Positions 7,895 to 17,191 of a DNA stretch of 64,000 nt are shown here, one piece after another; the stretch's first letter is position 1; the number at the start of each line of letters is the position of its first letter. The translations under genes were made by a program, and so were the position numbers. Source of the stretch: Candidatus Zixiibacteriota bacterium. Lineage in GTDB: Bacteria; Zixibacteria; MSB-5A5; GN15; FEB-12. Under the pieces are notes generated by a model. The model did no database searches. It was not told the origin of the DNA and worked only from the letters and a program-made list of their open reading frames with translations. The stretch spans positions 372,001 to 436,000 of the forward strand of contig JAGNLV010000004.1 of assembly GCA_017999435.1 (NCBI GenBank), in the 5' to 3' direction.

Positions 7895-9826
7895 TCAGCG
7901 CACGCCGGCCAGCGCCGCGATCATCTCGTCCGGCCCGACCACGCCGCGGAGCACCCGCCGCACCGTTCCCTGCGAATCCAGAAGGAGCGTCGTCGGCAGC
8001 GAGTAGTGGCTCATGCCGAAGCGCGCCATGAACGCTCTCGTGGCCTCGCTGTCGGCGCTCTCGAGCTGGACCTTGATCGGCACGAACCGCTCCGCCACCT
8101 TCGCGGCCACGTCCGGATTCCCGAAAGTCTTCTTCTCGAGCACGCGGCAATTCGCGCACCACGTCGCCCAGGTGTCGATGACCACCGGCTTTCCCTCGCC
8201 CTGGGCGCGCGCCAGGCCCCGCGGGAGATCGGTTTCCCAGGCGATCAGGTGCTGCGGCGGCGCCGCGGCGCCCGCGGCCGGGAGCCGCCGGGCGAGGTCG
8301 GGCAGCACCACCCCCGTCGACACCAGCACGCCCACGAGCAGCGCGATTCCGATCACGAGCGCGAGCACGCCGAGGAATTTCTTGAGCCGCGGGAAAAACG
8401 GCGAGCGCGGTGTCAGCCGGTCCATCCCCCCGCCGAACACGCCGTAGCCGACCAGGAGCAGCCCGGCCAGCAGCGCCGTCACCCACGGCGCCAGCAACGT
8501 CCGCAAAAAGTACAGCGCCATGAGCAGGAGGACGAACCCGAAGAACTTCTTCACCGACTCCATCCACTCCCCCGAACCCGGCAGCTTGCTGATGGCCGAG
8601 GAGAATGTGCCGATCAGCAGGTAGAGCGTCCCCAAACCCATCGCGAACACGAACAGCACGAGGAACCCGATCACGGGCGAGCCGCTGGTCGCAACGTAGA
8701 TGAGGATCCCGGCGACAAAGGGACCGACGCAGGGAGACACGACGAGCGCAGCCACCACGCCCAGGACCATGACGCCGAAGAGGCCGCCCCCGCCCGCCCG
8801 TGCGCCGAGCTTGCTGCGCAGCGCCAGCGGCACCTGCAATTCGTACAGCCCGAACATCGAGAGCGCAAATACGATGAAGACGGCCACGATGGCGATGACC
8901 ACCGGCGGACTGGCCAGCCACGCCCCGAACACCCCGCCCACGAGCGAGACGATCAGCCCCATGACGCCGTACACCACCGCCATCGACACGACGTACACGA
9001 GCGAGAGCCCGAACCCCCGCCCCATCGACCGCTCCCGCCCCGCGAACACGCTCACCGTTATCGGGATCATCGGGTAGGTGCAGGGCGAGAACGAGAGCAA
9101 AAGCCCGGTGATAAAGGCGAGTCCGAGCGCGAGGAAGTAGCCCCAGAACCCGTGTTCGCGCACGAGCCGCGCCAGGTCGCTCTCCTCCTCCGCCGGCGCG
9201 TCCGCTCCGGAGCGGCTCTCCAAGGTATCCGTCGCCGGGGCCGCCGGGGTCGCCGGGGCCGCCGTTGTGCCGAAGATCGCCTCGTTGGCCGGAACCCCCC
9301 CGCTCGCGACCGGCACCCGGAGGGCGGCCGCGACTGTCTGGGGCGCACGGCACTCAATGTCGTTGCAAGGCTGGTAGGTGACCCGGACCGCCAGGGTCGC
9401 CGACCCGGCCGCGCCGGCCGAGACGGCAATCGTGAAGGGGATGATGGTGCGGCCGCTGTAGACATCCATCGTGTCGCCCAGCAGCAGGACCGGCTGCCCC
9501 GCCGGGTACGCCGGACGGCCCGGGGTGATTCCCGGAACGGTGTCGAACTCCACCTTCGCAGGAATCAGGTACTCGTCGCGGGGATGCGCCGAGTTGACGT
9601 GCCACGGCGGCGGGATGTCCAGCACGACCGCCGCAGTGCAGGATTCCCCTGCCGCCGCCGCCGTCACCGACAGGACCGTCGAGACCGCGATGTTCGGTTC
9701 CTCGGCCCCTCCGCCGAAATCCATTTGTCCGCCCGACACGGGCGCCGCGAGCATGAGGGCGAGGGCGGGAACAAGGGAGAGGAGCATGAAGGAACGGCGG
9801 CTCCGCCGCCGGTCTGATCCATTCAT
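7895..9826 (-). CDS. dsbD: Thiol:disulfide interchange protein DsbD
   Basis: A 643-residue inner-membrane protein that carries electrons from cytoplasmic thioredoxin to periplasmic thiols. Three domains are visible. The N-terminal periplasmic immunoglobulin-like domain (about 35-180) has the cysteine pair C154/C159 in PCNDIEC. The central membrane domain with about eight helices (225-505) has its two redox cysteines C249 (SPCTYP) and C365 (SPCVGP). The C-terminal thioredoxin domain has CANC (C556/C559). ATG 9826 is chosen; an in-frame ATG at 9874 would add 16 residues before the signal peptide. Thioredoxin (trxA) lies 2.5 kb upstream on the same strand. A probable use is c-type cytochrome maturation, which fits the multiheme cytochrome later in the window. 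Confidence 0.93.
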   Translation of the reverse strand: MNGSDRRRSRRSFMLLSLVPALALMLAAPVSGGQMDFGGGAEEPNIAVSTVLSVTAAAAGESCTAAVVLDIPPPWHVNSAHPRDEYLIPAKVEFDTVPGITPGRPAYPAGQPVLLLGDTMDVYSGRTIIPFTIAVSAGAAGSATLAVRVTYQPCNDIECRAPQTVAAALRVPVASGGVPANEAIFGTTAAPATPAAPATDTLESRSGADAPAEEESDLARLVREHGFWGYFLALGLAFITGLLLSFSPCTYPMIPITVSVFAGRERSMGRGFGLSLVYVVSMAVVYGVMGLIVSLVGGVFGAWLASPPVVIAIVAVFIVFALSMFGLYELQVPLALRSKLGARAGGGGLFGVMVLGVVAALVVSPCVGPFVAGILIYVATSGSPVIGFLVLFVFAMGLGTLYLLIGTFSSAISKLPGSGEWMESVKKFFGFVLLLMALYFLRTLLAPWVTALLAGLLLVGYGVFGGGMDRLTPRSPFFPRLKKFLGVLALVIGIALLVGVLVSTGVVLPDLARRLPAAGAAAPPQHLIAWETDLPRGLARAQGEGKPVVIDTWATWCANCRVLEKKTFGNPDVAAKVAERFVPIKVQLESADSEATRAFMARFGMSHYSLPTTLLLDSQGTVRRVLRGVVGPDEMIAALAGVR

Positions 9827-9898
9827 AGTGCTGTCAATCCTGGCTGAACACTCCGCCGTCTGTCGGCGTCCCATCCGCAGAACGCCTCGTCGAGGGTT

Positions 9899-11125
9899 TT
9901 ACGCCTGACGGTCCTTCCGGGTCCGCAACTGCGCGATAACTTCGGTCTTGATCAGGTGGGCGAGTTTGTCGGCATCGAGCTTGCCGACAATTTTCGCGGC
10001 GATCCGTTCGGCCAGTTCGGCCGCCAGTTGCCGGGTGAAGAGCGCCACCCGGTCGGGCGTCACGTTCTCGACCACCTCTTCCCACGAAGCCGCCTCCGCC
10101 TTCCGGGGAGGCGTCTCCTGGAGCGTGAGGCTCTCGGGCTCCTCGGCCTGGAAGCGCTCGATTTCCCGCTTGAATTCGTCGATGAAGCGCTCCACTCCGG
10201 CGGTTTCCCCCTTCTTTCGCGAATCGGGATAGGTTGCCGGGTTGAAGCGCTCCAGGGTGGAGGCCGGGTCGGTGAAGGTGAGTTCTTCGGCCGGCGCCGG
10301 ACCGGCCGCGGGGCGCGCCGTTCCGCTCTCCGCCGGGGCGTTGGCCTCGCGCTGCATTTCGCTGACAAACCAGTGGTAATCGTGGGCCGAGTCGGAGTCC
10401 GAGCCGGATCCGCCGGAAAATTCGCCCGGTCCGCTCAGCCCGTACTGATTCGGGAGGATGTCGAGCCCGCCGGTATCGTCGGCCGCCGGCGGCGCCGTCC
10501 GCGCCACCTTGCCGGTTCCCGGCCGGCGAATGTCGGTCGCTTCCTCGGTGATCATGATGGACTCGACGCGGCCCGTCCTGTTCGCGTCATCGTTGTCGTC
10601 GCCGCGCCCGTAGGCGGCTATCCCCTCCTCGCGGGACAGCCCGCGCAGGGCGCCGGTCTGCTGCGTCCGTTCCATCACCTCCGACGCGGTGACGTCGATC
10701 GGCCCGGTCGCGCCCATCCCGAGGGCGCTGTCCAGCAGGTCATCGCTGAACGCCTCGAGCGGATCGCCCGCGCCGCCCGACTGCACAAACGCGGTCACCC
10801 GGTCCAGCAGATCGCGGGGGTGAAAAGGAGATGCGATCACCGCCCCGGCCGCCACTCCCGGCACCTCCCGGCCCGCCTCGGCGATCACCAGCACGGGAGC
10901 TCGGGAGCCCTGGGTACCGTCGGCGGCGCTCCGGTAGAGCGGGGCGTCCTGATATATGAGGTCGGCTCCCACGAGCACGAGGTCCGGTTTTCCGGTCTGG
11001 AGCACCTGCACGGCCGCGTCGCTCTCGGTGACCGCCACCACGTCGTAGCCGTGCTGGCGCAGGATCGTCTCCGCCACACTCCGGGTCGCATCGGACCGTT
11101 CCGCCAGCAATACTTTTTTTCGCAT
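9899..11125 (-). CDS. Receiver-like protein lacking the phospho-acceptor aspartate
   Basis: A 408-residue cytoplasmic protein. Residues 1-115 read as a CheY-type receiver fold (KVLLAERSD, PDLVLVGADL, then a PVLVIAEAG strand). The phosphorylated aspartate of the LLD motif is replaced by G53 and the acidic pair near residue 9 is reduced to E9, so phosphorylation looks impossible. A long low-complexity acidic/proline linker (about 120-350) follows. The C-terminal 45 residues form an amphipathic helix with repeated LAAELAERIAAKIV pattern, as seen at the end of FrzS-like and related polarity/regulator proteins. It precedes dsbD and follows the rhomboid gene in a minus-strand run. Role unknown. Confidence 0.65.
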   Translation of the reverse strand: MRKKVLLAERSDATRSVAETILRQHGYDVVAVTESDAAVQVLQTGKPDLVLVGADLIYQDAPLYRSAADGTQGSRAPVLVIAEAGREVPGVAAGAVIASPFHPRDLLDRVTAFVQSGGAGDPLEAFSDDLLDSALGMGATGPIDVTASEVMERTQQTGALRGLSREEGIAAYGRGDDNDDANRTGRVESIMITEEATDIRRPGTGKVARTAPPAADDTGGLDILPNQYGLSGPGEFSGGSGSDSDSAHDYHWFVSEMQREANAPAESGTARPAAGPAPAEELTFTDPASTLERFNPATYPDSRKKGETAGVERFIDEFKREIERFQAEEPESLTLQETPPRKAEAASWEEVVENVTPDRVALFTRQLAAELAERIAAKIVGKLDADKLAHLIKTEVIAQLRTRKDRQA

Positions 11126-11130
11126 TCTCG

Positions 11131-11955
11131 CTACTTGTCTTCCCCGGGCTTGCCCGATAGCTGCGATGACGCCTCTTCGAGGAACCTCCGTTCCTCCGGC
11201 GTGAGGTTGTCGATGCCGACCTCGTTGATTTTGTCGAGGATGGCGTCGACCCGTTTCATTATGTCCTCGGCCCTTTCCCTGTTTTTTTGAAGCTTGGCCT
11301 CCTGGCGGCGATGACGCAAGTTTTTAATTGAGCGCCCGAAGCGCAGCCACCGCCAGTCGGTCTTCATGTAGACGACCGCGAACAGCGCACCGCCCAGGTG
11401 CGCCATGTGCGCGATGCTCGGTCCCCCGGCGAGAAACACGAGCACGATCATCCCGGGAATGGCGTACTTGACCTTGACCGGCACCAGAAAGTAGATATAC
11501 AGCAGCCGGTTGGGGAACATGAACCAGTAGGCCACGAGCACGCCGTAGATCGCGGCCGAGGCGCCCACAGTCACCGCCGCCTGTCCGGAGTTCAGCGCCA
11601 GCGTGGCCGCCCCGCCCGACAACCCGGCCAGCAGGTAGAAGCGCCGGAACGCGCCGGTCCCCCACGTCTGCTCGATTTCGGTCCCGAACATCCACAGCGC
11701 GAACATGTTGAAAGCGACGTGGAGGAACCCGCCGTGGAGGAACATGTAGGTCAGCGGGGTATGCAGCCAGATCGGAAACTCGCGGAAGAACCGGGCCGGG
11801 GTGAGCCCGAGGTAGGAGGTGATCACCGGGAAGATGAGTTGGAGAACGTACATCCCCCCATTGACAATAAACATCCACTTGATCCAGGGGGAGACTCCGC
11901 CCGGACCAAAACTCATCCCGCGCGCCGGCCCGTCGTATTGCTGATACTGCCTCAT
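11131..11955 (-). CDS. Rhomboid-family intramembrane serine protease
   Basis: A 274-residue membrane protein of the rhomboid family (PF01694), which cleaves substrates within the membrane. Six helices are predicted. The catalytic serine is S133 in GASAAIYG and the catalytic histidine H186 in the AHLGG motif; the conserved HGGFLHVAFNM element (residues 74-84) precedes them. The soluble C-terminal 75 residues are charged and helical (KLQKNRERAEDIMKRVDAIL), probably a coiled coil. The frame is open upstream, but ATG 11955 (MRQYQQYDGP) begins the protein at the usual place, with no strong ribosome binding site. Substrate unknown. Confidence 0.88.
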   Translation of the reverse strand: MRQYQQYDGPARGMSFGPGGVSPWIKWMFIVNGGMYVLQLIFPVITSYLGLTPARFFREFPIWLHTPLTYMFLHGGFLHVAFNMFALWMFGTEIEQTWGTGAFRRFYLLAGLSGGAATLALNSGQAAVTVGASAAIYGVLVAYWFMFPNRLLYIYFLVPVKVKYAIPGMIVLVFLAGGPSIAHMAHLGGALFAVVYMKTDWRWLRFGRSIKNLRHRRQEAKLQKNRERAEDIMKRVDAILDKINEVGIDNLTPEERRFLEEASSQLSGKPGEDK

Positions 11956-12100
11956 CCGTCTTAGATATCGGTTGCCGTGCCGGATCCGATCATGAGCGCA
12001 TCCGTCAATTTCTGTCGGGCGCTTCTTTCCGTACCGCCTCGTCGGTTGTATCCTGTTGATCCCGTTTATCTTCCACCGGAAGATCACAGCGCCCGGGCAG

Positions 12101-12193
12101 TCAGCCCGCGCCGAATTTGGGCAGGACTCGCGTGATCAGCACCAGCCAGACAACCAGAAAAACCGCCAGAACTGCGATGTCGTACCAACTCAT
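12101..12193 (-). CDS. Possible 30-residue single-helix membrane protein
   Basis: A small open frame in the 423-bp gap between trxA and the rhomboid gene. It encodes MSWYDIAVLAVFLVVWLVLI followed by TRVLPKFGAG: one hydrophobic helix with charged residues on the C-terminal side. GGAGG lies 13 nt before the ATG, rather far. The hydrophobic composition in an otherwise charged-coding, G+C-rich region argues for a real gene, but no homologue is known to me. The rest of this gap holds the trxA terminator and about 145 bp (11956-12100) in which I see nothing. Confidence 0.45.
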   Translation of the reverse strand: MSWYDIAVLAVFLVVWLVLITRVLPKFGAG

Positions 12194-12317
12194 ATACTAG
12201 CGCTGTCCTCCGGGAAAAATCAAGTCCATTGTCCGCGCTCTCGGCACGGGCCGTCTGCTTCTGTAATCGGCGGCCCCCGCCAAAAGTTCCGCGCGGGGCC
12301 GCCGGAGGGGTGGGCGC

Positions 12318-12349
12318 AAAAACGCCGACGGCTTCAGTGGCCGCCGGCG
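12318..12349 (-). terminator. Intrinsic terminator of trxA
   Basis: On the minus strand a 10-bp G+C stem (12349-12340 with 12332-12323, one G-U pair) with a 7-nt loop is followed by five T residues (12322-12318), 30 bp after the trxA stop codon. Confidence 0.85.
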
Positions 12350-12378
12350 CCTGTGCCTGCACTGCCGAGAATCGAATT

Positions 12379-12705
12379 CTAGGCGAGAACTTTCTCCAAC
12401 CGCTGCGTCAACTGCGACTTCGGAATCGCCCCCACCACCCGATCCAGTTCCTCGCCGTTCTTAAAGAAGATCAGCGAGGGAATCGACATGATCCCGAACT
12501 TGCGCGCCACTTCGGTATTCGAATCCACGTCGATCTTGGCGACCTTCACCCGGTCGGCATACTCCCGGGCGACTTCCTCGAGGATGGGCGCGATCATTTT
12601 GCACGGTCCGCACCAGGTCGCCCAGAAGTCGACGATCACCGGCTTGTCGGCCTGAATCACTTCCTGCTCGAATGAATCATCGGTCACCGTAATCGGCTTG
12701 CTCAT
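12379..12705 (-). CDS. trxA: Thioredoxin
   Basis: A 108-residue cytoplasmic thioredoxin of canonical length. The redox motif WCGPC is at 31-35 (C32, C35), preceded by VIVDFWATW, and the conserved cis-proline loop is in IMSIPSLIFF. It reduces disulfides in cytoplasmic proteins and is the expected electron donor to DsbD, encoded 2.5 kb downstream on the same strand. GGAGGACTACAGTC before the ATG gives a good ribosome binding site. A strong intrinsic terminator lies just after the gene, so it is probably a single-gene transcript. Confidence 0.96.
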   Translation of the reverse strand: MSKPITVTDDSFEQEVIQADKPVIVDFWATWCGPCKMIAPILEEVAREYADRVKVAKIDVDSNTEVARKFGIMSIPSLIFFKNGEELDRVVGAIPKSQLTQRLEKVLA

Positions 12706-12846
12706 GACTGTAGTCCTCCGTATCTGTCAGGCGTCACCACGTTGTCTGCTGTAACACATCTTCGCGCCGGCGGTTCCTTCGGCGCTTCCGGCGCAAGACA
12801 CAATGATATCGCCCGTGTCTCGGCCCGCCAAGCGAAATCCGCCGGC

Positions 12847-15800
12847 CTAAGCGGAGCCGTTCGGTCGGCTTTCGATCGGCGCTCGCTCGGCCGCGCCCCC
12901 GCTTGCCCGCGCGAACGTCCGCACCTGTTCGGCAAACGCCTCGAGGCGCGTCTCCTCCCCCGAGTCGCGAAGTCCCTCGTAGCTGATATTCAGCCAGGGG
13001 ACCTGCCCGAGATCCTCGGCGACCCGGCGCGACAGCGACGACACGATGGTGCCGGGCATGCAGTTGAACGGCATGGCGTTCACGATCCCGGCCGCCCCTT
13101 CCTGCACCATCTCGATCGCCTTGCCGATCGAGAGGATCGCCTCCCCCTTGAAATCGATCGACAGGTAGCGGCTTGCCAGTTTCATCACGCGCTCGACCGG
13201 GTAGTCGTGCCGCAGGTCAAACTCTTCGCTCATGGCCGCCAGAATTCTGTGCTCCATCCGCGTCTGCGATATCACCTGGAGCGTTCCCTTGAGCGTGTTC
13301 CTCCAGTCGCGCTCCAGCCACGAGTCGCGGCGGAACGTCAGGGAGGTGTAGAGGGGCCATTCGGTGAAAGTAGCCAGCCGCACCTCAATCCCCTGCTGTT
13401 CGAGTTTTCCGATGAGGTGGTTGTTCGAAAAGCGATTGTGCCGGAGATAGATCTCGCCGACCAGGCCCACGAGCGGCCGGTCCGGTCCCTCCGCCCGCAA
13501 TTGTCGGAACGCCCGCGCCGCCTCCCGTCCGAGCTCCGTGAGCGATTCGTCGTGCACCAGCGCGCGATCCATGCGCGCGAGAAAATGGTAGTACACCTTC
13601 TCCGCCTCCCCCGGCGTGCGCTCGTACGGCCGCGTCCGCAGCAGCATTTTCTGGAGGCCGTCCACGAACACCAGCCCCCGCCAGGCGGTCTTCCGGAAAT
13701 CCGTCCCCTGCAGCCCGAACCCGTCTTCGTATCCATCCTTCGAATTGGGCGAATAGATCGGCACGTCGGTGAACCCGAGATCATCGAGCACCATGCGGTG
13801 AAAGGGCGAGTACAGACCGAACCGGCACGGTCCGTCGGCCCCCGGCATGAAGAAAACCGAGCGCTTGCGGTCGAAATCCGGCCGCCGCACGCGCCGGATG
13901 AACTCCCCGGTGGTCACGACGCAGGGGAAGCACTCCTTGCCCGAGGTGAACTTCTTGCCGTACTCGAGCGTCAACTCGTCCGGCTCGTCGAGGACTTCAG
14001 CCGTCAGCCCGTAGCGCGCGAAGGCCGCCCGGAGGGCGTAGGCGTGGTCGCACATGTTCGGGATATAGATCGTCTTTTCGAAGGGGCGGAATTCGTCGCG
14101 CCCCACACTGAAACTGCCGACCGGTGGCGTGTACCGGTAGAACCGAAGGGAGTCGACGAAGGCCTCGCACCGCGTCACCAGTCCTGCATCCGCCGAGTGC
14201 TCGTCCAATTCCAGTTGAAGGTACGGCTTCCCCGCCATCTGCTTGCGGAAGAAGTGGGTGATGAAGGAGTCCGGTCCGCACCCGAACGAGGTGATGTAGA
14301 CGGCAAAGAGACCGGGGTGTTTCCGGATGAAGTCGGCCGCCTGGAGGATCCGCCGGCCGTAGCGCCAGTACATATAGGGGAACTCGGAATCCGCCTGCTC
14401 CGCCGGGAGGAAGTCGATCGGGATCGCCCGGTAGCCGAGGTTGCGGAGCTTGTCCGGCAGGTCCAGCGACAGCCGCCGGTCGAACCCGTTGTAGGGGCGG
14501 CTGACCACGACCAGCATCCGCTCGTCGGCGCCCAGCTCGCGCAGGGCCCGCTCTCCCGCCTCCCGCACGCCCTGCCGGTAGGACCGGTAGGCTTTCAGGC
14601 CCGCGGCCACCGAGCGGTTGAATTCCCGCTCCGAGAGCCCGAATTCCCGGACCAGTCCTTTGAGTTTCTGCTGCAGCACGGCCACCGAGTGGCTCAGCGA
14701 AATCTGCGCGCTGACGAATTTCACCCCTTCGGCGGCAAAATCAAACCGCGCCTCCAGCTGCGACCCGATGCTCTGCACGTAGGGGCAGATGTAGGCCCCC
14801 TCGGCGTCGTCCTCATCCTGGTCCGCCACCTTGATGAGCGACGGCAGGAAGATGTAATCCACCTTGCGCTGCAGCAGGGCGTTCACGTGCCCGTAGACGA
14901 GCTTGATCGGGAAGCACGTTTCGGCGGTGAACAGCTCGAGCGCGTCGTCCACGATCGCCCCGCTCGACATCCCCGACCGCACCACCTGGAATCCGGCGGA
15001 CTCGAAGAACGCCTTCCAGAACGGGTAGTACTCGTAGAAGTGGAGCACCATCGGAATCCCCACCCGTCCGCGCCAGCGGGCGGGCGCGGGGACCTCGACA
15101 TACCGTCGGAACAACAGCCGCTGGCGCCAGGTCAGGTAGTCCGGCGGCAACGGCCGGTCGTCGCGGCGGCTCACGTCGTACCTCTCGCACCGCGCACCGT
15201 AGAAGAGCGGCTCCTCTCCCTCGATTTCCACCTTGTGGATCTCGCACTGGTTGGAGCAGTCCTCGCAGGCGAAAGAGGAGAGGTCGTAGCGCCGTTTGTG
15301 CAGATCGAACCCTTTGAAGCGGGTGCGGAAGCCCGGTTCGGCGACTTTCTCCATGGCCAGGATCGCCGCCCCGATCGCCCCCGTGACGTCGTGGTGCGGC
15401 GGCACGGTGACGGTCTTGCCCGTGAGGTTTTCGAAAGCCGCCACCACGGCCTTGTTCCAGGCCACTCCGCCCTGGAAGAAGATGCGGTCTCCGATTCGGC
15501 GGTCCCCGACCACCTTGGTGAGGTAGTTGGCGGCGATAGAGTAGGCCAGGCCGGCGAGCAGATCGTCCTTCCCGGCCCCCGTCCGCTGGTGGGCCACGAG
15601 GTCGGACTCCATGAAGACCGTGCAGCGCTCCCCGCACCCGACGGGGCACTTTGCGCCCAGCGCCCGCTCGCCGAACTCCCGCTCGATGTTGATGTCGAGT
15701 TTCTCCGCCTGCTCCTGCAGGAACGATCCGGTCCCGGCCGCGCACGCCTTGTTCATCTCGAAGTCCACGACCGCCCGGTCGTCGATCGAGATATACTTGG

Positions 15801-17070
15801 AATCCTGTCCGCCGATCTCGAAGATGGTGTCGACGGTCGGGTCGATGTTGACGGCGGCCGTCGCCTGGGCCGTGATTTCATTGCGCACGACGTCGGCCCC
15901 GACAAAGTCGCCGGTCAGGTATCTGCCCGAACCGGTTGTTCCGACCGCTTTCACCCGGACCCGGCCGCCCACCTCGGCGCCGATTTCCTCGATTCCCCGG
16001 CGCACGGCCTCGATCGGCCGCCCCTCGGTCATGAGGTAGCGCCGGGCGATCACGCGGCGGTCGGCGTCGATCAGGACCACGTTGGTCGAGAGCGACCCGA
16101 CGTCGATTCCGAGAAACACCTCGCGCCCCTCGATGTCGCTCGGCCGGTCGGCCAGCGTCACACCGTAGTGCTTGCTCTCCGGCGCGCGAAAAGCGAGGGC
16201 GGGCCGCCCCGATTCCGCGACCGCCCGAAACCGGTGGTAGGAGGCGATCCGGTCGGGCGGGAACTCGCAGAGGGCGTCGCCGTCCTCGGCCGCCAGGAGG
16301 GCCGCGCCGAGCGCGCCGATGACCTCGAAGTGTTCCGGGACGATCAGTTCGCCCGGGGCGAGGCCGAGGATTTCGGTGAAGGCCCGGATCATTCCGGGGT
16401 TGTGCGCCACCCCCCCCTCGAACGCGATCGGCCGGTCGAACCGTTTCCCCCGCGCGATCGAACTCTTGAAATTGCGCGCCACGGCGAAACACAGCCCGGC
16501 CACGATGTCGTAGTCGGGCGTGGCGATCTGCTGCAGGTGGATCATGTCCGATTTGGCGAAGACCGAGCACCGCCCGGCGATGCGCGGCGGCTTCTTCGAC
16601 TTCAGCGCCAACCGGCCGAACTCATCCTCGATCGAAATCTTCAGCCGCCCCGCCTGCTGGTCGAGAAACGACCCCGTGCCCGCCGCGCACTGCGCATTCA
16701 TGGCGAAATCGCTCACCGTCCGCCGCCGTCCGTCCAGCACCAGCAGCTTGGAGTCTTCGCCCCCCATCTCGATGGCGGTCCGCACGTCCGGGCAGACATG
16801 GAAATTGCCCGCGGCGATCGAGGCGATCTCGCCGAAGAATTTCCCGCCCAGAATCCCCTGCGCGGTCTTGCCGCCAATGCCCGTCAGCCCCAGCGCCACC
16901 GGGCGTCCCACCAGGTCGGCGTGGTCTTCCCGAAGGATGCGCTGCAGGGTTTCGAACGGTCCGCCGCGGAATCGCTCGTAGCGCTTGCGGACCGCCCCCC
17001 CATCGTCCAGTCGAACAGTCTTCACCGTGACCGAGCCGATGTCGATGCCAAGTACTGTCGGAGTGAACAT
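12847..17070 (-). CDS. 2-hydroxyacyl-CoA dehydratase activase-type protein, two ASKHA modules plus DUF2229
   Basis: A 1407-residue protein of the BadF/BadG/HgdC ATPase family. Module 1 (about 6-265) starts with LGIDIGSVTVKTV, with C128 in CAAGTGSF and C168 in GRCSVF. Module 2 (about 318-600) starts with LGIDVGSLSTNVV, with C443 in ACAAGTGSF and C475/C479/C483 before TVFMESD. In activator dimers such cysteines hold one [4Fe-4S] cluster between subunits; two modules in one chain could supply both halves. The rest resembles DUF2229 and the dehydratase D-component (CFPIKLVYGHVN near 700, SFGCGPDSF). ATG 17070 directly precedes the first module; the longer frame adds low-complexity sequence. Known relatives drive ATP-dependent low-potential electron transfer. 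No dehydratase subunit gene is adjacent, so the substrate is unknown. Confidence 0.85.
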   Translation of the reverse strand: MFTPTVLGIDIGSVTVKTVRLDDGGAVRKRYERFRGGPFETLQRILREDHADLVGRPVALGLTGIGGKTAQGILGGKFFGEIASIAAGNFHVCPDVRTAIEMGGEDSKLLVLDGRRRTVSDFAMNAQCAAGTGSFLDQQAGRLKISIEDEFGRLALKSKKPPRIAGRCSVFAKSDMIHLQQIATPDYDIVAGLCFAVARNFKSSIARGKRFDRPIAFEGGVAHNPGMIRAFTEILGLAPGELIVPEHFEVIGALGAALLAAEDGDALCEFPPDRIASYHRFRAVAESGRPALAFRAPESKHYGVTLADRPSDIEGREVFLGIDVGSLSTNVVLIDADRRVIARRYLMTEGRPIEAVRRGIEEIGAEVGGRVRVKAVGTTGSGRYLTGDFVGADVVRNEITAQATAAVNIDPTVDTIFEIGGQDSKYISIDDRAVVDFEMNKACAAGTGSFLQEQAEKLDINIEREFGERALGAKCPVGCGERCTVFMESDLVAHQRTGAGKDDLLAGLAYSIAANYLTKVVGDRRIGDRIFFQGGVAWNKAVVAAFENLTGKTVTVPPHHDVTGAIGAAILAMEKVAEPGFRTRFKGFDLHKRRYDLSSFACEDCSNQCEIHKVEIEGEEPLFYGARCERYDVSRRDDRPLPPDYLTWRQRLLFRRYVEVPAPARWRGRVGIPMVLHFYEYYPFWKAFFESAGFQVVRSGMSSGAIVDDALELFTAETCFPIKLVYGHVNALLQRKVDYIFLPSLIKVADQDEDDAEGAYICPYVQSIGSQLEARFDFAAEGVKFVSAQISLSHSVAVLQQKLKGLVREFGLSEREFNRSVAAGLKAYRSYRQGVREAGERALRELGADERMLVVVSRPYNGFDRRLSLDLPDKLRNLGYRAIPIDFLPAEQADSEFPYMYWRYGRRILQAADFIRKHPGLFAVYITSFGCGPDSFITHFFRKQMAGKPYLQLELDEHSADAGLVTRCEAFVDSLRFYRYTPPVGSFSVGRDEFRPFEKTIYIPNMCDHAYALRAAFARYGLTAEVLDEPDELTLEYGKKFTSGKECFPCVVTTGEFIRRVRRPDFDRKRSVFFMPGADGPCRFGLYSPFHRMVLDDLGFTDVPIYSPNSKDGYEDGFGLQGTDFRKTAWRGLVFVDGLQKMLLRTRPYERTPGEAEKVYYHFLARMDRALVHDESLTELGREAARAFRQLRAEGPDRPLVGLVGEIYLRHNRFSNNHLIGKLEQQGIEVRLATFTEWPLYTSLTFRRDSWLERDWRNTLKGTLQVISQTRMEHRILAAMSEEFDLRHDYPVERVMKLASRYLSIDFKGEAILSIGKAIEMVQEGAAGIVNAMPFNCMPGTIVSSLSRRVAEDLGQVPWLNISYEGLRDSGEETRLEAFAEQVRTFARASGGAAERAPIESRPNGSA

Positions 17071-17138
17071 GCCGGCAAAGAACGGCGGCGGCGCGCACGG
17101 GGCAAGTCTTTTTGCGCGGGCCGGCGCGCCGTTTCCCG

Positions 17139-17166
17139 TTGTCTTTTTGCCGCCGCCGCCTATATT
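17139..17166 (+). promoter_or_regulatory. Probable promoter of the dtd-to-rlmH operon
   Basis: TTGTCT (17139-17144), 16 bp, then TATATT (17161-17166) in the 121-bp space between the divergent activase and dtd genes. A start near 17173 leaves about 20 nt before the dtd ATG. Confidence 0.55.
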
Positions 17167-17191
17167 CAGGGACTTAAGTGGAGACTGTCCG

